From assembly GCF_045066735.1 (NCBI RefSeq), contig NZ_JBISHH010000026.1, positions 558,001 to 622,000 of the forward strand: DNA of 64,000 nucleotides. The letters are read 5' to 3'. Each line of letters begins with the position of its first letter. The stretch's first letter is position 1. The notes below the pieces were generated by a model. That model saw nothing but the letters and a program-made list of their open reading frames with translations. It was not told the DNA's origin and searched no databases. This document shows, in pieces, positions 32,585 through 41,680 of this stretch. The DNA is from Algibacter sp045066735. GTDB lineage: Bacteria > Bacteroidota > Bacteroidia > Flavobacteriales > Flavobacteriaceae. A program made the translations under genes and the position numbers.

Positions 32585-35041
32585 CTAAAACCTCATACTA
32601 GTTTTCACATTAAAAACTCGCGGTGTTAAATAGTTAGGAATTGCGTATTGGCGTTTGCTATATACATCGCGCACCCAAGTATTTGTTATCGAGTTTTGAG
32701 CATCAAACATGTTGTAGATTTCAAAGCCAAAAGACAAGGCTTTAAAAGGCTTTCTCCAACCACTATCAAATTGTTTTTTATCATCGACAACCACAAATTG
32801 TAAACCTAAATCGGCACGTTTATAATCTGGCAATCTGTTTTGGTAATTGTAGGCATCGGCGTAACTCGGCGATCCACCAGGTAAACCTGTATTGTAAACC
32901 AGGTTTAAATACATTTTCATGTTTGGAACATTAGGCACATAATCTTGAAACAAGGCAGCAAACTTTAAACGCTGATCTGTTGGTCGGGCAATGTAACCGC
33001 GATTATCTATATTTTCTTCATTTTTTAAAAAGCCAAAACTAAACCAAGATTCTGTTCCAGGAACAAACTCACCGTTTAAGCGCATATCCAAACCGTATGC
33101 ATAGGCTTTAGCATTGTTGTTGGCGGCATAGCGAATACGTACATTTTCTAAAGTATATGGGTTAACATCCGTAATACCTTTATAGTAAACCTCAGTAGTT
33201 AACTTAAATGGGCGATCCCACATTTTAAAGCTGTAATCGTTTCCTAAAACAATATGAAGCGATTTTTGTGCTTTAACATCTGGCTGAATCGTTCCAGAAG
33301 CATCACGCAATTCACGGTAAAAAGGAGGCTGGTAATATAAGCCAGTAGACATTCTAAATAGCATGTCTTTCTCCCAATTGGGTTTTATAGTGAATTGTGC
33401 ACGAGGGCTAAACACTATTTGATTGCTACCTGAAATGCCATCACCTGAAACCGACCAACTATGTATACGTCCTCCGGCATTGTACCAAACATCGCTATTG
33501 CCTAAAGTAGAGCGTTTGCTCCACTGCGCATAGGCTTGCAGACGATTAATTTGTGTGCTATTTGTAGCTCTAATATTTTGATAAGGTTCTAATGGGCCAC
33601 TAAACGACGTATAAGGCTGCTCGTTTATTGCTGTTTTTGGTGGCCTAATAGAAAAGCCAGCAGAATCTATGGTTTCCCATTCTACTAAACGGTCTCTAAT
33701 ATCTTCGTGAGTGTATTTAACAGACCATTCTATACGATTATCATCTATTGTTAAATCACCTTTGTGCTCTATATTTGTAATTAACGCATCGAGGTCGTTT
33801 CGTCCATGATTTAATTGACTTCCTACCCCTTCGCTAAATTCTACTTCGCCTAAATTTTCGTCACCAATATCACTATTAACTTCACCTAACCTATATTGGG
33901 CTAAAATATCAAAATACTCTTCTTCTGTAGTATGGTAAGTTGAGGCTATTAGCTTTAGCGTTAAATCATCATTTGCAAAATAAGTTCCTTTAAAAGCTCC
34001 AAAATAAGTTTGGTATTCATCTTTTTCTTGCCCGTCATAAAATACTAAAAGCGCAATAGGGTCTGCGAGTGTTCCAAAATTTGTTTGTCGGGTTTGCGGT
34101 TCAAAATTGTATTTATTGATAGATACGTTTCCTAAAAAGCTTAATTGAAACTTATCTGTAAATTTATAAGTAAAAAATGCTTGGGCATCTGCAAAGGTTG
34201 GTTTTACATTGGTTTCGGTTTCTTTAGCGTCTACCAATAAGCTATTGTCTCGATAACGTAATCCTACAATGCTAGTAAATTTAGAATCTTTACTTATGTT
34301 TTCTATTGAAAGGCTTCCGCCTAGTAAACTTAAATCGGCATTAACTTCAAATTGGTAAGGTGTTTTGTAAGTAATATCTAAAACTGAAGATAATTTATCG
34401 CCGTATTTAGCCTGAAATCCGCCTGCTGAAAAATCTACATTTTGTACCAAATTGGAGTTAACAAAACTTAAACCTTCTTGCTGGCCTGAACGAATTAAAA
34501 ACGGACGATACACTTCAATATCATTTACATAAACCAAATTCTCATCGTAATTTCCACCACGTACAGAGTATTGCGTACTTAATTCATTATTATTACTAAC
34601 GCCTGGTAAGGTCATTAATAAATTCTCTACACCGGCATTAGCACCAGGTATTTTTCTAATAGTTTCTGGTTTTAGCGTAATAATACCTTCTATATCTTTT
34701 CTACGATTGCTAGTAACTACAACAGCGGCTATTTGCTCTAGAGATGTACTCATTACAGGGTTAAATTCGTAGATTTCACCATTTTTCAGGTTGAATGTAC
34801 TCGATATTTTTTTAAAGGATAGGTGAGTGAATTCAACTAAAACGTCTTCGTTTACATTTATCGTTAAGCTGTAAAATCCGTTGGAATTGCTAATGGCTCC
34901 TTGTGTTCCAGATTTTATGTTAACCTGTTCTACGGGTAAATTGTTTTCATCTAAAATAACACCTTTTATAGTTGCTGTTTGCGCGAAACCTATGTAAAGA
35001 CTGAAAAAAAATAAACCGAAAAGTAGAAGTTTTGTTTTCAA
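32585..35041 (-). CDS. TonB-dependent receptor with carboxypeptidase-regulatory-like N-terminal domain
   Basis: An 818-residue outer-membrane transporter. A signal peptide (LLLFGLFFFSLYIGFAQ) is followed by the Bacteroidetes N-terminal extension (about 22-105: GVILDENNLPVEQVNIKSG), a plug domain (about 115-230: LMTLPGVSN, YSVRGGNYDENLVYVNDIEV) and a beta-barrel ending in PRVFNVKTSMRF with a terminal phenylalanine. The short N-terminal domain without a SusC-type signature, and the absence of a susD neighbour, argue against a polysaccharide SusCD pair. The substrate is unknown. It starts 23 bases after the M23 peptidase gene, which implies one transcript and perhaps a role in peptidoglycan or envelope turnover. 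Confidence 0.92.
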   Translation of the reverse strand: MKTKLLLFGLFFFSLYIGFAQTATIKGVILDENNLPVEQVNIKSGTQGAISNSNGFYSLTINVNEDVLVEFTHLSFKKISSTFNLKNGEIYEFNPVMSTSLEQIAAVVVTSNRRKDIEGIITLKPETIRKIPGANAGVENLLMTLPGVSNNNELSTQYSVRGGNYDENLVYVNDIEVYRPFLIRSGQQEGLSFVNSNLVQNVDFSAGGFQAKYGDKLSSVLDITYKTPYQFEVNADLSLLGGSLSIENISKDSKFTSIVGLRYRDNSLLVDAKETETNVKPTFADAQAFFTYKFTDKFQLSFLGNVSINKYNFEPQTRQTNFGTLADPIALLVFYDGQEKDEYQTYFGAFKGTYFANDDLTLKLIASTYHTTEEEYFDILAQYRLGEVNSDIGDENLGEVEFSEGVGSQLNHGRNDLDALITNIEHKGDLTIDDNRIEWSVKYTHEDIRDRLVEWETIDSAGFSIRPPKTAINEQPYTSFSGPLEPYQNIRATNSTQINRLQAYAQWSKRSTLGNSDVWYNAGGRIHSWSVSGDGISGSNQIVFSPRAQFTIKPNWEKDMLFRMSTGLYYQPPFYRELRDASGTIQPDVKAQKSLHIVLGNDYSFKMWDRPFKLTTEVYYKGITDVNPYTLENVRIRYAANNNAKAYAYGLDMRLNGEFVPGTESWFSFGFLKNEENIDNRGYIARPTDQRLKFAALFQDYVPNVPNMKMYLNLVYNTGLPGGSPSYADAYNYQNRLPDYKRADLGLQFVVVDDKKQFDSGWRKPFKALSFGFEIYNMFDAQNSITNTWVRDVYSKRQYAIPNYLTPRVFNVKTSMRF

Positions 35042-35064
35042 ATGTATTGATGAGTTAGTTAGCG

Positions 35065-36750
35065 CTATTTCCTGTAAAATAACGCTTCAAAAGTAGAATT
35101 ATTTCCAACATTATCAGTAACAATAACTTTTAAATTATTATTAGTGTCTTTAAAATCACCATCATTAAAATCGTAAGTTAAAGTATTTGTTTTGTATTCG
35201 TACTCCATTAAAATAAATTTACCATTTATGGTGGCGCGATAATTTGAAATTCCAGAGAGGTCGTCGCTAATTTTAACTTTTAAATATCTAAAGTTACTTA
35301 ACCACTGCTTATTTTTGAAGTTATTGGCTTTTATGGTAGGGGCAATAGTATCCATTGCTAAAGCATATTTACCTAAATATTTGGTACTTGTTGATAATAG
35401 GTCTCCTTTTCTTTTTGTTGTAGTATAAGCAGGGTAATCTTTATAGCCAAGTAAGCGTGCAATAAAAAGTTTATTCTTGTCAGTATCGTTATATTGGCTA
35501 ACATCAAACGAGATATTAAAACTTTTTTGAGTTGGCACGGTATCATCATGTAATAATAAGGTGTCATTTTTTACTTCAAAATCTAAATAAAAATCGTTGT
35601 AAAAGGTGTTTTTATAAAAATCGACAGCAATTTTTCCTTGTTTCAAGTTGGTTACTTGGTCTGCTTTTATAAAATAAGGAGTTATTTTTTTGTCTTTAGC
35701 TTCGGCTATTGTGTTTTTTGTACCTTTTATATTAACGGTTATCCAGGTGGCATTGTTTTTATAATCGGACACTTGAATTTTATAAACCGAATTGGTACTA
35801 TCCTTTATACTTAAAACTCCGTTGTTAGACACCGATTTATATAAGCTTAGAAGGTCATCTTGTTTGTACAAACGTTGAATACGTTCTTTTTTAGTTTTAA
35901 AATGCTCGTAGTCTATTAACGCATTTATGTGTTTTGTTTCGTCGAATGAAAACTCTTTAAAATCAATTTCAAAATTTCGTAAACCGTTAATAACGGTTTG
36001 AATGTTGTAAACGCCATTAGAGTTCCCTGCCAAATCTTGCCTATCGATGGTTTTAATTCCAAAACCAATATTACCAATAGCATCGATTTTTTCGGTTACA
36101 AAATCGCCGTTTTTCAAAGGTACAAGTCTTACTTTTTGTTTAGTATTTTTCTTGTTTACAAAGGAATTATTATCTAAAGGATATACGTAAAGCGATTGAA
36201 CAACAGGAGCTTTTGTATCTAGAATGTCAATACCAAAAAGCATTGGGTTTATAGGGTGTTCTTCTTTATTTCTAATTTCAAAATGAAGATGCGGACCTCC
36301 AGAACTCCCCGTATTGCCGCTGTAAGCTACAAGGTTGCCTTGAGATACTAATAATTCCTCTGGCGTCGGGAATAGCTCAATCTCATAGCTTTCTTCCTCA
36401 TATTGTTTCTTTTTAATGTAAGCTTCAATTTCTGGAGAAAATTTTGAAAGATGCGCATATACTGTTGTGTACCCATTAGGATGTGTAATATATAAAGCCT
36501 TTCCATAACCATAATGCGCAATTTTAATACGACTTACAAAACCGCTTGCAGACGCATTTACTTTTAAGCCAATACGCTGTTTTGTTTTTATATCGAGTCC
36601 AGAATGGAAATGGTTAGAACGCAGTTCTGCAAAAGTGCCAGCAAGAACTAACGTACCCTCTAACGGATTAGCAAAATAATCTTGTGGATAATTGTTTTGG
36701 GCGTCCAAAAAAAATGAACATAACAGAAGAAAGGAAAGAAAAAATTTCAT
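35065..36750 (-). CDS. M23 family metallopeptidase
   Basis: A 561-residue exported protein with a signal peptide (FFLSFLLLCSFFLDAQ, about 1-18). The peptidase domain is N-terminal (about 25-175), with zinc ligands in HFHSGLDIKT (His and Asp) and in GPHLHFEIR (HxH), as in LytM/lysostaphin-type endopeptidases that cut peptidoglycan cross-links. About 380 residues of beta-rich sequence follow, presumably immunoglobulin-like domains. The catalytic residues look complete, so it is likely active rather than an EnvC-like degenerate activator. It is the first gene of an operon with the TonB-dependent receptor. Confidence 0.9.
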   Translation of the reverse strand: MKFFLSFLLLCSFFLDAQNNYPQDYFANPLEGTLVLAGTFAELRSNHFHSGLDIKTKQRIGLKVNASASGFVSRIKIAHYGYGKALYITHPNGYTTVYAHLSKFSPEIEAYIKKKQYEEESYEIELFPTPEELLVSQGNLVAYSGNTGSSGGPHLHFEIRNKEEHPINPMLFGIDILDTKAPVVQSLYVYPLDNNSFVNKKNTKQKVRLVPLKNGDFVTEKIDAIGNIGFGIKTIDRQDLAGNSNGVYNIQTVINGLRNFEIDFKEFSFDETKHINALIDYEHFKTKKERIQRLYKQDDLLSLYKSVSNNGVLSIKDSTNSVYKIQVSDYKNNATWITVNIKGTKNTIAEAKDKKITPYFIKADQVTNLKQGKIAVDFYKNTFYNDFYLDFEVKNDTLLLHDDTVPTQKSFNISFDVSQYNDTDKNKLFIARLLGYKDYPAYTTTKRKGDLLSTSTKYLGKYALAMDTIAPTIKANNFKNKQWLSNFRYLKVKISDDLSGISNYRATINGKFILMEYEYKTNTLTYDFNDGDFKDTNNNLKVIVTDNVGNNSTFEALFYRK

Positions 36751-36859
36751 AGAATAGTTGTAACTGCTAAAATATTAATTTGAGATGAAAACACAAAGAA
36801 TAAAGCAAAAACTAAGCCGTTGTATTGAAATATAGTATTTAAAAATTTATTGAAAAACT

Positions 36860-36891
36860 ATTGTAATTTATGGCGAACTTGGTTAACTTTG
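36860..36891 (+). promoter_or_regulatory. Promoter for the ZapB-like/ZapA pair
   Basis: The exact -7 box TAACTTTG (36884-36891) lies 20 bases after ATTG (36860-36863), one mismatch from the -33 TTTG. The ATG is 25 bases downstream. Confidence 0.45.
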
Positions 36892-36915
36892 TAAGATAAG
36901 TATTGAAATTGGTAA

Positions 36916-37206
36916 ATGAGTAATATTGAGGATATTGTAGATTCGTTAGAAAACAAAATTAGCAAAGTATTACGTAAAATAGAGCTTTTAAAGCAAACTA
37001 ATTTGAAATTAAATGAAGAATTAGAAGTTTCAAAGCAAGAAATTTTGAACCAAAAAAGGCTAAACACCAATTGGGAAGAAAAATATGAAGCTCTTAAAAT
37101 TGCAAATTCAATGCTTGGTGGTGACGATAATAAAAGAGAAACTAAGCTTAAAATAAATGCCTTAATTAGAGAAATTGACCATTGTATCGGGCAACTCTCT
37201 GAATAA
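36916..37206 (+). CDS. Coiled-coil protein upstream of zapA, ZapB-like
   Basis: A 96-residue cytoplasmic protein. Residues about 5-65 form a near-continuous coiled coil (LENKISKVLRKIELLKQTN, LKLNEELEVSKQEI) with Leu/Ile heptads, and a second short helix closes the protein (KINALIREIDHCIGQLSE). It lies 15 bases before zapA. The size and coiled coil recall ZapB, which bridges ZapA-decorated FtsZ rings in gammaproteobacteria, but similarity of sequence is not evident and the assignment rests on position and shape. The likely role is divisome assembly. Confidence 0.62.
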   Translation: MSNIEDIVDSLENKISKVLRKIELLKQTNLKLNEELEVSKQEILNQKRLNTNWEEKYEALKIANSMLGGDDNKRETKLKINALIREIDHCIGQLSE

Positions 37207-37221
37207 TGCTAATTAAATTCA

Positions 37222-37515
37222 ATGTCTGAAAAGCTTAAAATAAAGCTATCTATTGCTAATCGCGTATATCCTTTAACTATTGACCCAAGTCAAGAAGAAG
37301 GTTTGCGTAAGGCGGCAAAGAACATTGAGGTAATGATTAAACAATTTGAGCAAAGTTATTCTGTTCGAGATAAGCAAGATGTTTTGGCCATGTGTGCCTT
37401 ACAATTTGCGTCTCAAGTAGAGCAGAAGTCTATAGATAAAACAAATATTAACGAGCATGTTGAAGAAAAGCTTGTTGCGCTTAATGGTTTGTTAGATTCT
37501 TATTTAGACTCTTAA
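37222..37515 (+). CDS. zapA: Cell division protein ZapA
   Basis: A 97-residue protein, normal for ZapA (about 100). The N-terminal globular part shows KIKLSIANRVYPLTID (strands that wrap FtsZ), then EEGLRKAAKNIEVMIKQFEQ. The C-terminal half is the long dimer/tetramer helix (DVLAMCALQFASQVEQKS). ZapA cross-links FtsZ protofilaments at mid-cell. It follows the coiled-coil gene and precedes a 6S-type RNA and rny. The zapA-6S neighbourhood is also known in gammaproteobacteria, which supports both calls. Confidence 0.88.
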   Translation: MSEKLKIKLSIANRVYPLTIDPSQEEGLRKAAKNIEVMIKQFEQSYSVRDKQDVLAMCALQFASQVEQKSIDKTNINEHVEEKLVALNGLLDSYLDS

Positions 37516-37544
37516 TTCGTTCTTTAAAATAAACTAAAAAGTTA

Positions 37545-37731
37545 CTGCCTACATTGGTTATTTTTTTTGATAAACTCAACGTTAATTCTTTAAAAAGGGT
37601 GAGTTTAAGTTGTAAAAGCAGGCTGCAATACTAATTTATTTGGTATTAGACAGATCCTTGATCAGCTTGTTAGCCCTAAACTTGTTTTTAAGGAGTTTAT
37701 ACAAAACTTTATGCTGGTGTAGGCTTTTTTA
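37545..37731 (+). ncRNA. ssrS: 6S-type regulatory RNA (6S-Flavo)
   Basis: The zapA-rny gap encodes a long rod-like RNA of about 185 bases. The ends pair perfectly (GCCTACA 37547-37553 with TGTAGGC 37718-37724), and a T run with AT-rich tail follows as a terminator. Inside are hairpins AAACTCA (37572-37578) / TGAGTTT (37600-37606) and AATACTAA (37627-37634) / TTGGTATT (37640-37647) around a large central region, the layout of 6S RNA, which mimics an open promoter and binds housekeeping RNA polymerase. The synteny with zapA agrees. The class 6S-Flavo is known in Flavobacteria; my match is by position and structure, not by a model search. Confidence 0.7.
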
Positions 37732-37757
37732 TATATTATAATCAACTAATTTAAACG

Positions 37758-39332
37758 ATGGATAACTCAATTATATTTGCAGTAGGTGGTGTTATTTTAG
37801 GGCTTGCAATAGGCTTTATTATAGCAAAAACGTTAGAAAAAAATAATGCGTCTAAACTTATAAAAAACGCTAAAAAGAATGCAGCATCAATACTTAAACA
37901 AGCTAATTTAGAAGGTGAAAGTATTAAAAAAGATAAAATGCTACAGGCTAAAGAAAAATTCTTAGAGCTAAAGGCAGAACACGAAAAAGTTATTTTAAGT
38001 CGTGATAAAAAAATGAGTGAGGCTGAAAAGCGCACTAGAGATAAAGAATCTCAAATATCTAATGAGCTTTCTAAAAGTAAAAAATCTAACGATAGTTTAG
38101 AAAGTAAAATAAAGGATTACAACCACCGTCTTGATGTACTAGAAAGTAAGCAAGAAGAGGTAGAGCGATTACATAGAAGTCAAGTACAACAATTAGAAGT
38201 TATCTCCAGTCTTTCGGCAGAAGAAGCTAAAGAGCAATTAGTAGAGTCTTTAAAAGGTGAAGCTAAAAATGATGCGATGGCATTTATTCAAAGTTCTTTA
38301 GAAGAAGCTAAACTTACAGCAGAACAAGACGCTAAGAAAATTATAATAAACACCATACAACGTATTGGAACAGAGGAAGCGGTTGATAACTGTGTATCTG
38401 TTTTTAATATAGAATCGGATGATGTTAAGGGCCGAATTATTGGTCGTGAAGGTAGAAATATACGAGCCATTGAAGCGGCTACAGGTGTAGAGATTATTGT
38501 TGATGATACACCAGAAGCTATTATCTTATCTTGTTTTGATTCTGTACGTCGTGAAATAGCAAGGTTATCACTGCATAAGTTAGTGACAGACGGTAGAATT
38601 CACCCAGCACGTATTGAAGAGATTGTTAAGAAAACTCAAAAACAAATTGAACAAGAAATTATTGAAGTTGGTAAGCGTACGGTTATCGATTTAGGTATTC
38701 ATAATCTACATCCAGAACTTATCAAAATGGTTGGTAGAATGAAGTATCGCTCGTCTTACGGGCAAAACTTACTACAACACTCGCGTGAGGTGGCTAAGCT
38801 TTGTGGTGTAATGGCAGCAGAATTAGGTTTAAATCCTAAACTTGCAAAACGTGCCGGATTATTACATGATATAGGAAAAGTGCCAGATGCTGAAACCGAT
38901 ATGGAAACTCCGCATGCTATATTAGGAATGCAATGGGCTGAAAAATATGGAGAGAAAGATGATGTAATAAATGCCATTGGAGCTCACCACGATGAAATAG
39001 AAATGAAATCGTTATTAGCGCCAATTATACAAGTTTGTGATGCTATTTCTGGTGCAAGACCAGGAGCTCGTAGACAAGTATTAGATAGTTACATTCAACG
39101 TTTAAAAGATTTAGAAGAAATTGCTTTCGGTTTTAGTGGTGTAAAAAAGGCATACGCTATACAAGCAGGTAGAGAGCTACGTGTTATTGTTGAAAGTGAA
39201 AAAGTTAACGATCAAACGGCAGCCGATTTATCGTTTAATATTTCTCAAAAAATTCAAACGGATATGACGTACCCTGGACAAGTAAAAGTTACTGTTATTA
39301 GAGAAACACGAGCTGTTAATATCGCAAAATAA
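37758..39332 (+). CDS. rny: Ribonuclease Y
   Basis: A 524-residue membrane-anchored endoribonuclease that starts mRNA decay. It has an N-terminal transmembrane helix (IIFAVGGVILGLAIGFIIA, about 4-22), a long coiled coil (about 25-205), a KH RNA-binding domain (GRIIGREGRNIRAIEAATG), and an HD phosphohydrolase domain with H-HD-H-D residues in LLQHSREV, LLHDIGK, GAHHDE and CDAISGARPGAR. All catalytic residues appear present and the length is typical (about 520). It lies 27 bases after the 6S-type RNA. Its terminator lies inside the convergent histidine kinase gene, since the two stops are adjacent (39332/39333). Confidence 0.97.
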   Translation: MDNSIIFAVGGVILGLAIGFIIAKTLEKNNASKLIKNAKKNAASILKQANLEGESIKKDKMLQAKEKFLELKAEHEKVILSRDKKMSEAEKRTRDKESQISNELSKSKKSNDSLESKIKDYNHRLDVLESKQEEVERLHRSQVQQLEVISSLSAEEAKEQLVESLKGEAKNDAMAFIQSSLEEAKLTAEQDAKKIIINTIQRIGTEEAVDNCVSVFNIESDDVKGRIIGREGRNIRAIEAATGVEIIVDDTPEAIILSCFDSVRREIARLSLHKLVTDGRIHPARIEEIVKKTQKQIEQEIIEVGKRTVIDLGIHNLHPELIKMVGRMKYRSSYGQNLLQHSREVAKLCGVMAAELGLNPKLAKRAGLLHDIGKVPDAETDMETPHAILGMQWAEKYGEKDDVINAIGAHHDEIEMKSLLAPIIQVCDAISGARPGARRQVLDSYIQRLKDLEEIAFGFSGVKKAYAIQAGRELRVIVESEKVNDQTAADLSFNISQKIQTDMTYPGQVKVTVIRETRAVNIAK

Positions 39333-40547
39333 TTACTTTATTAAAATAGAAGATTTACTAAAGCTTTCCTTTTTTTTATTAAGAAGGAAAGCTTTTTCTT
39401 TTGGAAAAAACAGTTTAAATGTGGTTCCTTCATTCAGTTCGCTATCAATAGTAATTTTACCTCCTAAATCTTCAACTTGTATTTTAGTAAGATATAAACC
39501 TACACCTTCAGAATCTTCTCTATTACTTTCATGAAACGTATTGTACATTCCAAAAATTTGCTCTTTGTATTTTTTTAAATCAATACCAATACCATTATCC
39601 GAAATGGAAATTTCAAAACCTTCCTCAGTTTGAATCCCTTTAATATTTACTACAGGTGTATTATTAGGATTAACATATTTTACAGCGTTAGAAATTAAAT
39701 TATGGAATATACTTTCTAAATAGGCCGAGTTACCTTTTAGATATAGATTAGAAGGTATATCTGTATTAATAATAGCTCTTTTTTTAGCAATATCTATAGA
39801 TAGATTACCTAGTGTTTCTCTAACTACAGCATTTATACTTATGTTATTATTAATATCGTTGTACTCAGAGTTTACACTAATAACATCATTCAAATTTGTA
39901 ATAGTAGTTGTTAAAGCAGACGAAATTGTTTTTAAGTAATTAAACATTTCATCTTTTTCTTCCTGAGTGTTTGATGCCTCGTGAAATTCTAACACATTTT
40001 TAAAGTTACCAATATGTGTTCTTAAATTATGCGAAACAATATGTGTGAAATTGTATAACCTTTTATTTTGGCTAGTAATAATGTTGAAGTTTTCGTTTAG
40101 TAGCATTTCGTTCTGCTTACGCTGTGTAATGTCAATATGAGTACCAATAATACGAAGCGGTTTTCCAGCTTTATCTTTACTAACAATTTTTCCACTATCG
40201 GAAATCCATCTGTAGCTGCCATCTTTACAAAGTACACGATGTTCATTTTTATAAACCTCCAGTTCTCCAGATAAATGTCTTTGAAAATCGTTATTATAAT
40301 TAGCGCGGTCTTCAGGATGTACACGTTTATTCCATTCTTCGGCATTATTTTCAATTTCGTGGTCGTTGTATCCAATGATATTTTTAGATTCTGCGGAATA
40401 GAAAACTTGATTCATTTTAGCATCCCAATCCCAGACGCCAATTTTAGAGTTTTCTACAGCGAATTGCCATTTTTCACTATTGGTGTTCGTGGAATTAGTT
40501 CTATTTTCAAATAGACTACGAATAGGGGAGAATATACGCTTAATCAT
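39333..40547 (-). CDS. PAS-domain sensor histidine kinase
   Basis: A 404-residue soluble kinase with no transmembrane segment. The PAS/PAC domain lies at about 30-150 (WDWDAKMNQVFYSAE, SYRWISDSGKIV, GTHIDITQRK). The H-box HIVSHNLRTHIGNFKN (about 170-185) carries the phospho-accepting histidine. The ATPase has an N box (NLISNAVKYVNPN), G1 (ISDNGIGID) and G2 (GVGLYLTK). It probably autophosphorylates in response to a cytoplasmic signal and passes phosphate to a response regulator that is not adjacent, making it an orphan kinase. The tail (about residues 385-397) is encoded by a hairpin that can terminate rny. Confidence 0.9.
   Translation of the reverse strand: MIKRIFSPIRSLFENRTNSTNTNSEKWQFAVENSKIGVWDWDAKMNQVFYSAESKNIIGYNDHEIENNAEEWNKRVHPEDRANYNNDFQRHLSGELEVYKNEHRVLCKDGSYRWISDSGKIVSKDKAGKPLRIIGTHIDITQRKQNEMLLNENFNIITSQNKRLYNFTHIVSHNLRTHIGNFKNVLEFHEASNTQEEKDEMFNYLKTISSALTTTITNLNDVISVNSEYNDINNNISINAVVRETLGNLSIDIAKKRAIINTDIPSNLYLKGNSAYLESIFHNLISNAVKYVNPNNTPVVNIKGIQTEEGFEISISDNGIGIDLKKYKEQIFGMYNTFHESNREDSEGVGLYLTKIQVEDLGGKITIDSELNEGTTFKLFFPKEKAFLLNKKKESFSKSSILIK
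39360..39400. terminator. Terminator embedded in the histidine kinase 3' coding end
   Basis: A 12-bp stem AAAGCTTTCCTT (39360-39371) / AAGGAAAGCTTT (39384-39395) is followed by TTCTTTT. It is placed to end rny transcription, yet it is fully inside the kinase coding sequence. Confidence 0.65.
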
Positions 40548-40687
40548 TTAGGTTTTGTTTGGGTTAAAAATGTAATTTAAACTTAAGTAGGTCTTATTTT
40601 GACGCGTTAAATATAAATTGGTCACATTTTAAGTCTTGTTTTAGGTTCGTTTCTTACAAGAAAAACGCAATTTCTTGGATAAAAGTA

Positions 40688-41584
40688 CTATTTTCTTGGA
40701 TGAAATTGCTCTACGACTTTAGTTAAGTGGTTTCTGTCCAAGTGTACGTAGATTTCTGTTGTTGTTATACTTTCATGCCCAAGCATAAGCTGTATAGATC
40801 TTAAATCTGCATTATTTTGAAGTAAATGTGTCGCAAAAGAATGTCTAAACGTATGTGGAGAAATACTTTTATTTAAATTTATTTTTATAGCTAATTGTTT
40901 TATAATGGTAAAAATCATGGCTCTAGTTAATTGTTTTCCTCGACGATTTAAAAATAAAGTATCTTCAAAACCAGCCTGAATATTCATATGGTTTCTAATC
41001 TCTTTTCTATAGATATTAATATATTTTTTGGTAACATCTATAATAGGAACAAAGCGTTGTTTATCTCCTTTGCCTGTAACTTTTATAAAGCCTTCTTCAA
41101 AAAACAGATCGGATAGTTTTAAATTAACTAGCTCACTAACACGCAACCCGCAACCATACAACGTTTCCAACATCGCCCTATTGCGTTCGCCTTCTGGTTT
41201 ACTCAAATCTATAGCTTTTATTAAGTTATCAATTTCTTCTTCCGATAAAGTGTCCGGAAGTTTTCGACCTATTTTTGGAGATTCTATAAGTTCTAGCGGG
41301 TTATCTGCACGATAGTCTTCAAAAACTAGGTAACTAAAAAAACTACGTAAACCTGATATTAAACGGGATTGAGAGCGTTCGTTAATGTGTTTTGATGTAT
41401 TGTATATAAATTCCCTAATAGTTTCGTCGGTAATTGAAATTGCTGTTTCGTTAATTTCATTTTGTTCTAAAAAGGAAATCAATTTTTCAACATCTAGTAC
41501 ATAGCTGTTTATAGAATTTTGTGATAATCCTCGCTCTATTTTTAAATAAAAAGTATAATCTTTTAACGCTTGACTCCATTTCAT
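40688..41584 (-). CDS. xerD: Site-specific tyrosine recombinase XerD
   Basis: The start is taken at 41584 (MKWSQALKDY), giving 298 residues, the standard XerD length. An in-frame ATG two codons further out is less likely. With this start the catalytic residues fall at Arg148, Lys172, His244, Arg247, His270 and Tyr279, the same positions as in E. coli XerD. The N-terminal SAM-like core-binding domain covers about 1-100 (FYLKIERGLSQNSINSYVLD). It acts with XerC, or alone, at dif to resolve chromosome dimers before division. The gene is divergent from aroQ across 146 bases that contain a symmetric operator-like site. Confidence 0.93.
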   Translation of the reverse strand: MKWSQALKDYTFYLKIERGLSQNSINSYVLDVEKLISFLEQNEINETAISITDETIREFIYNTSKHINERSQSRLISGLRSFFSYLVFEDYRADNPLELIESPKIGRKLPDTLSEEEIDNLIKAIDLSKPEGERNRAMLETLYGCGLRVSELVNLKLSDLFFEEGFIKVTGKGDKQRFVPIIDVTKKYINIYRKEIRNHMNIQAGFEDTLFLNRRGKQLTRAMIFTIIKQLAIKINLNKSISPHTFRHSFATHLLQNNADLRSIQLMLGHESITTTEIYVHLDRNHLTKVVEQFHPRK

Positions 41585-41680
41585 TAGCATAAAAGTAAAT
41601 AAATTTTCCTATTGAATTATTTAAATGAAAGCTTTAATTCTAAATTATTTATAAAATGATTAGAAATAAAAACTGCTTTT

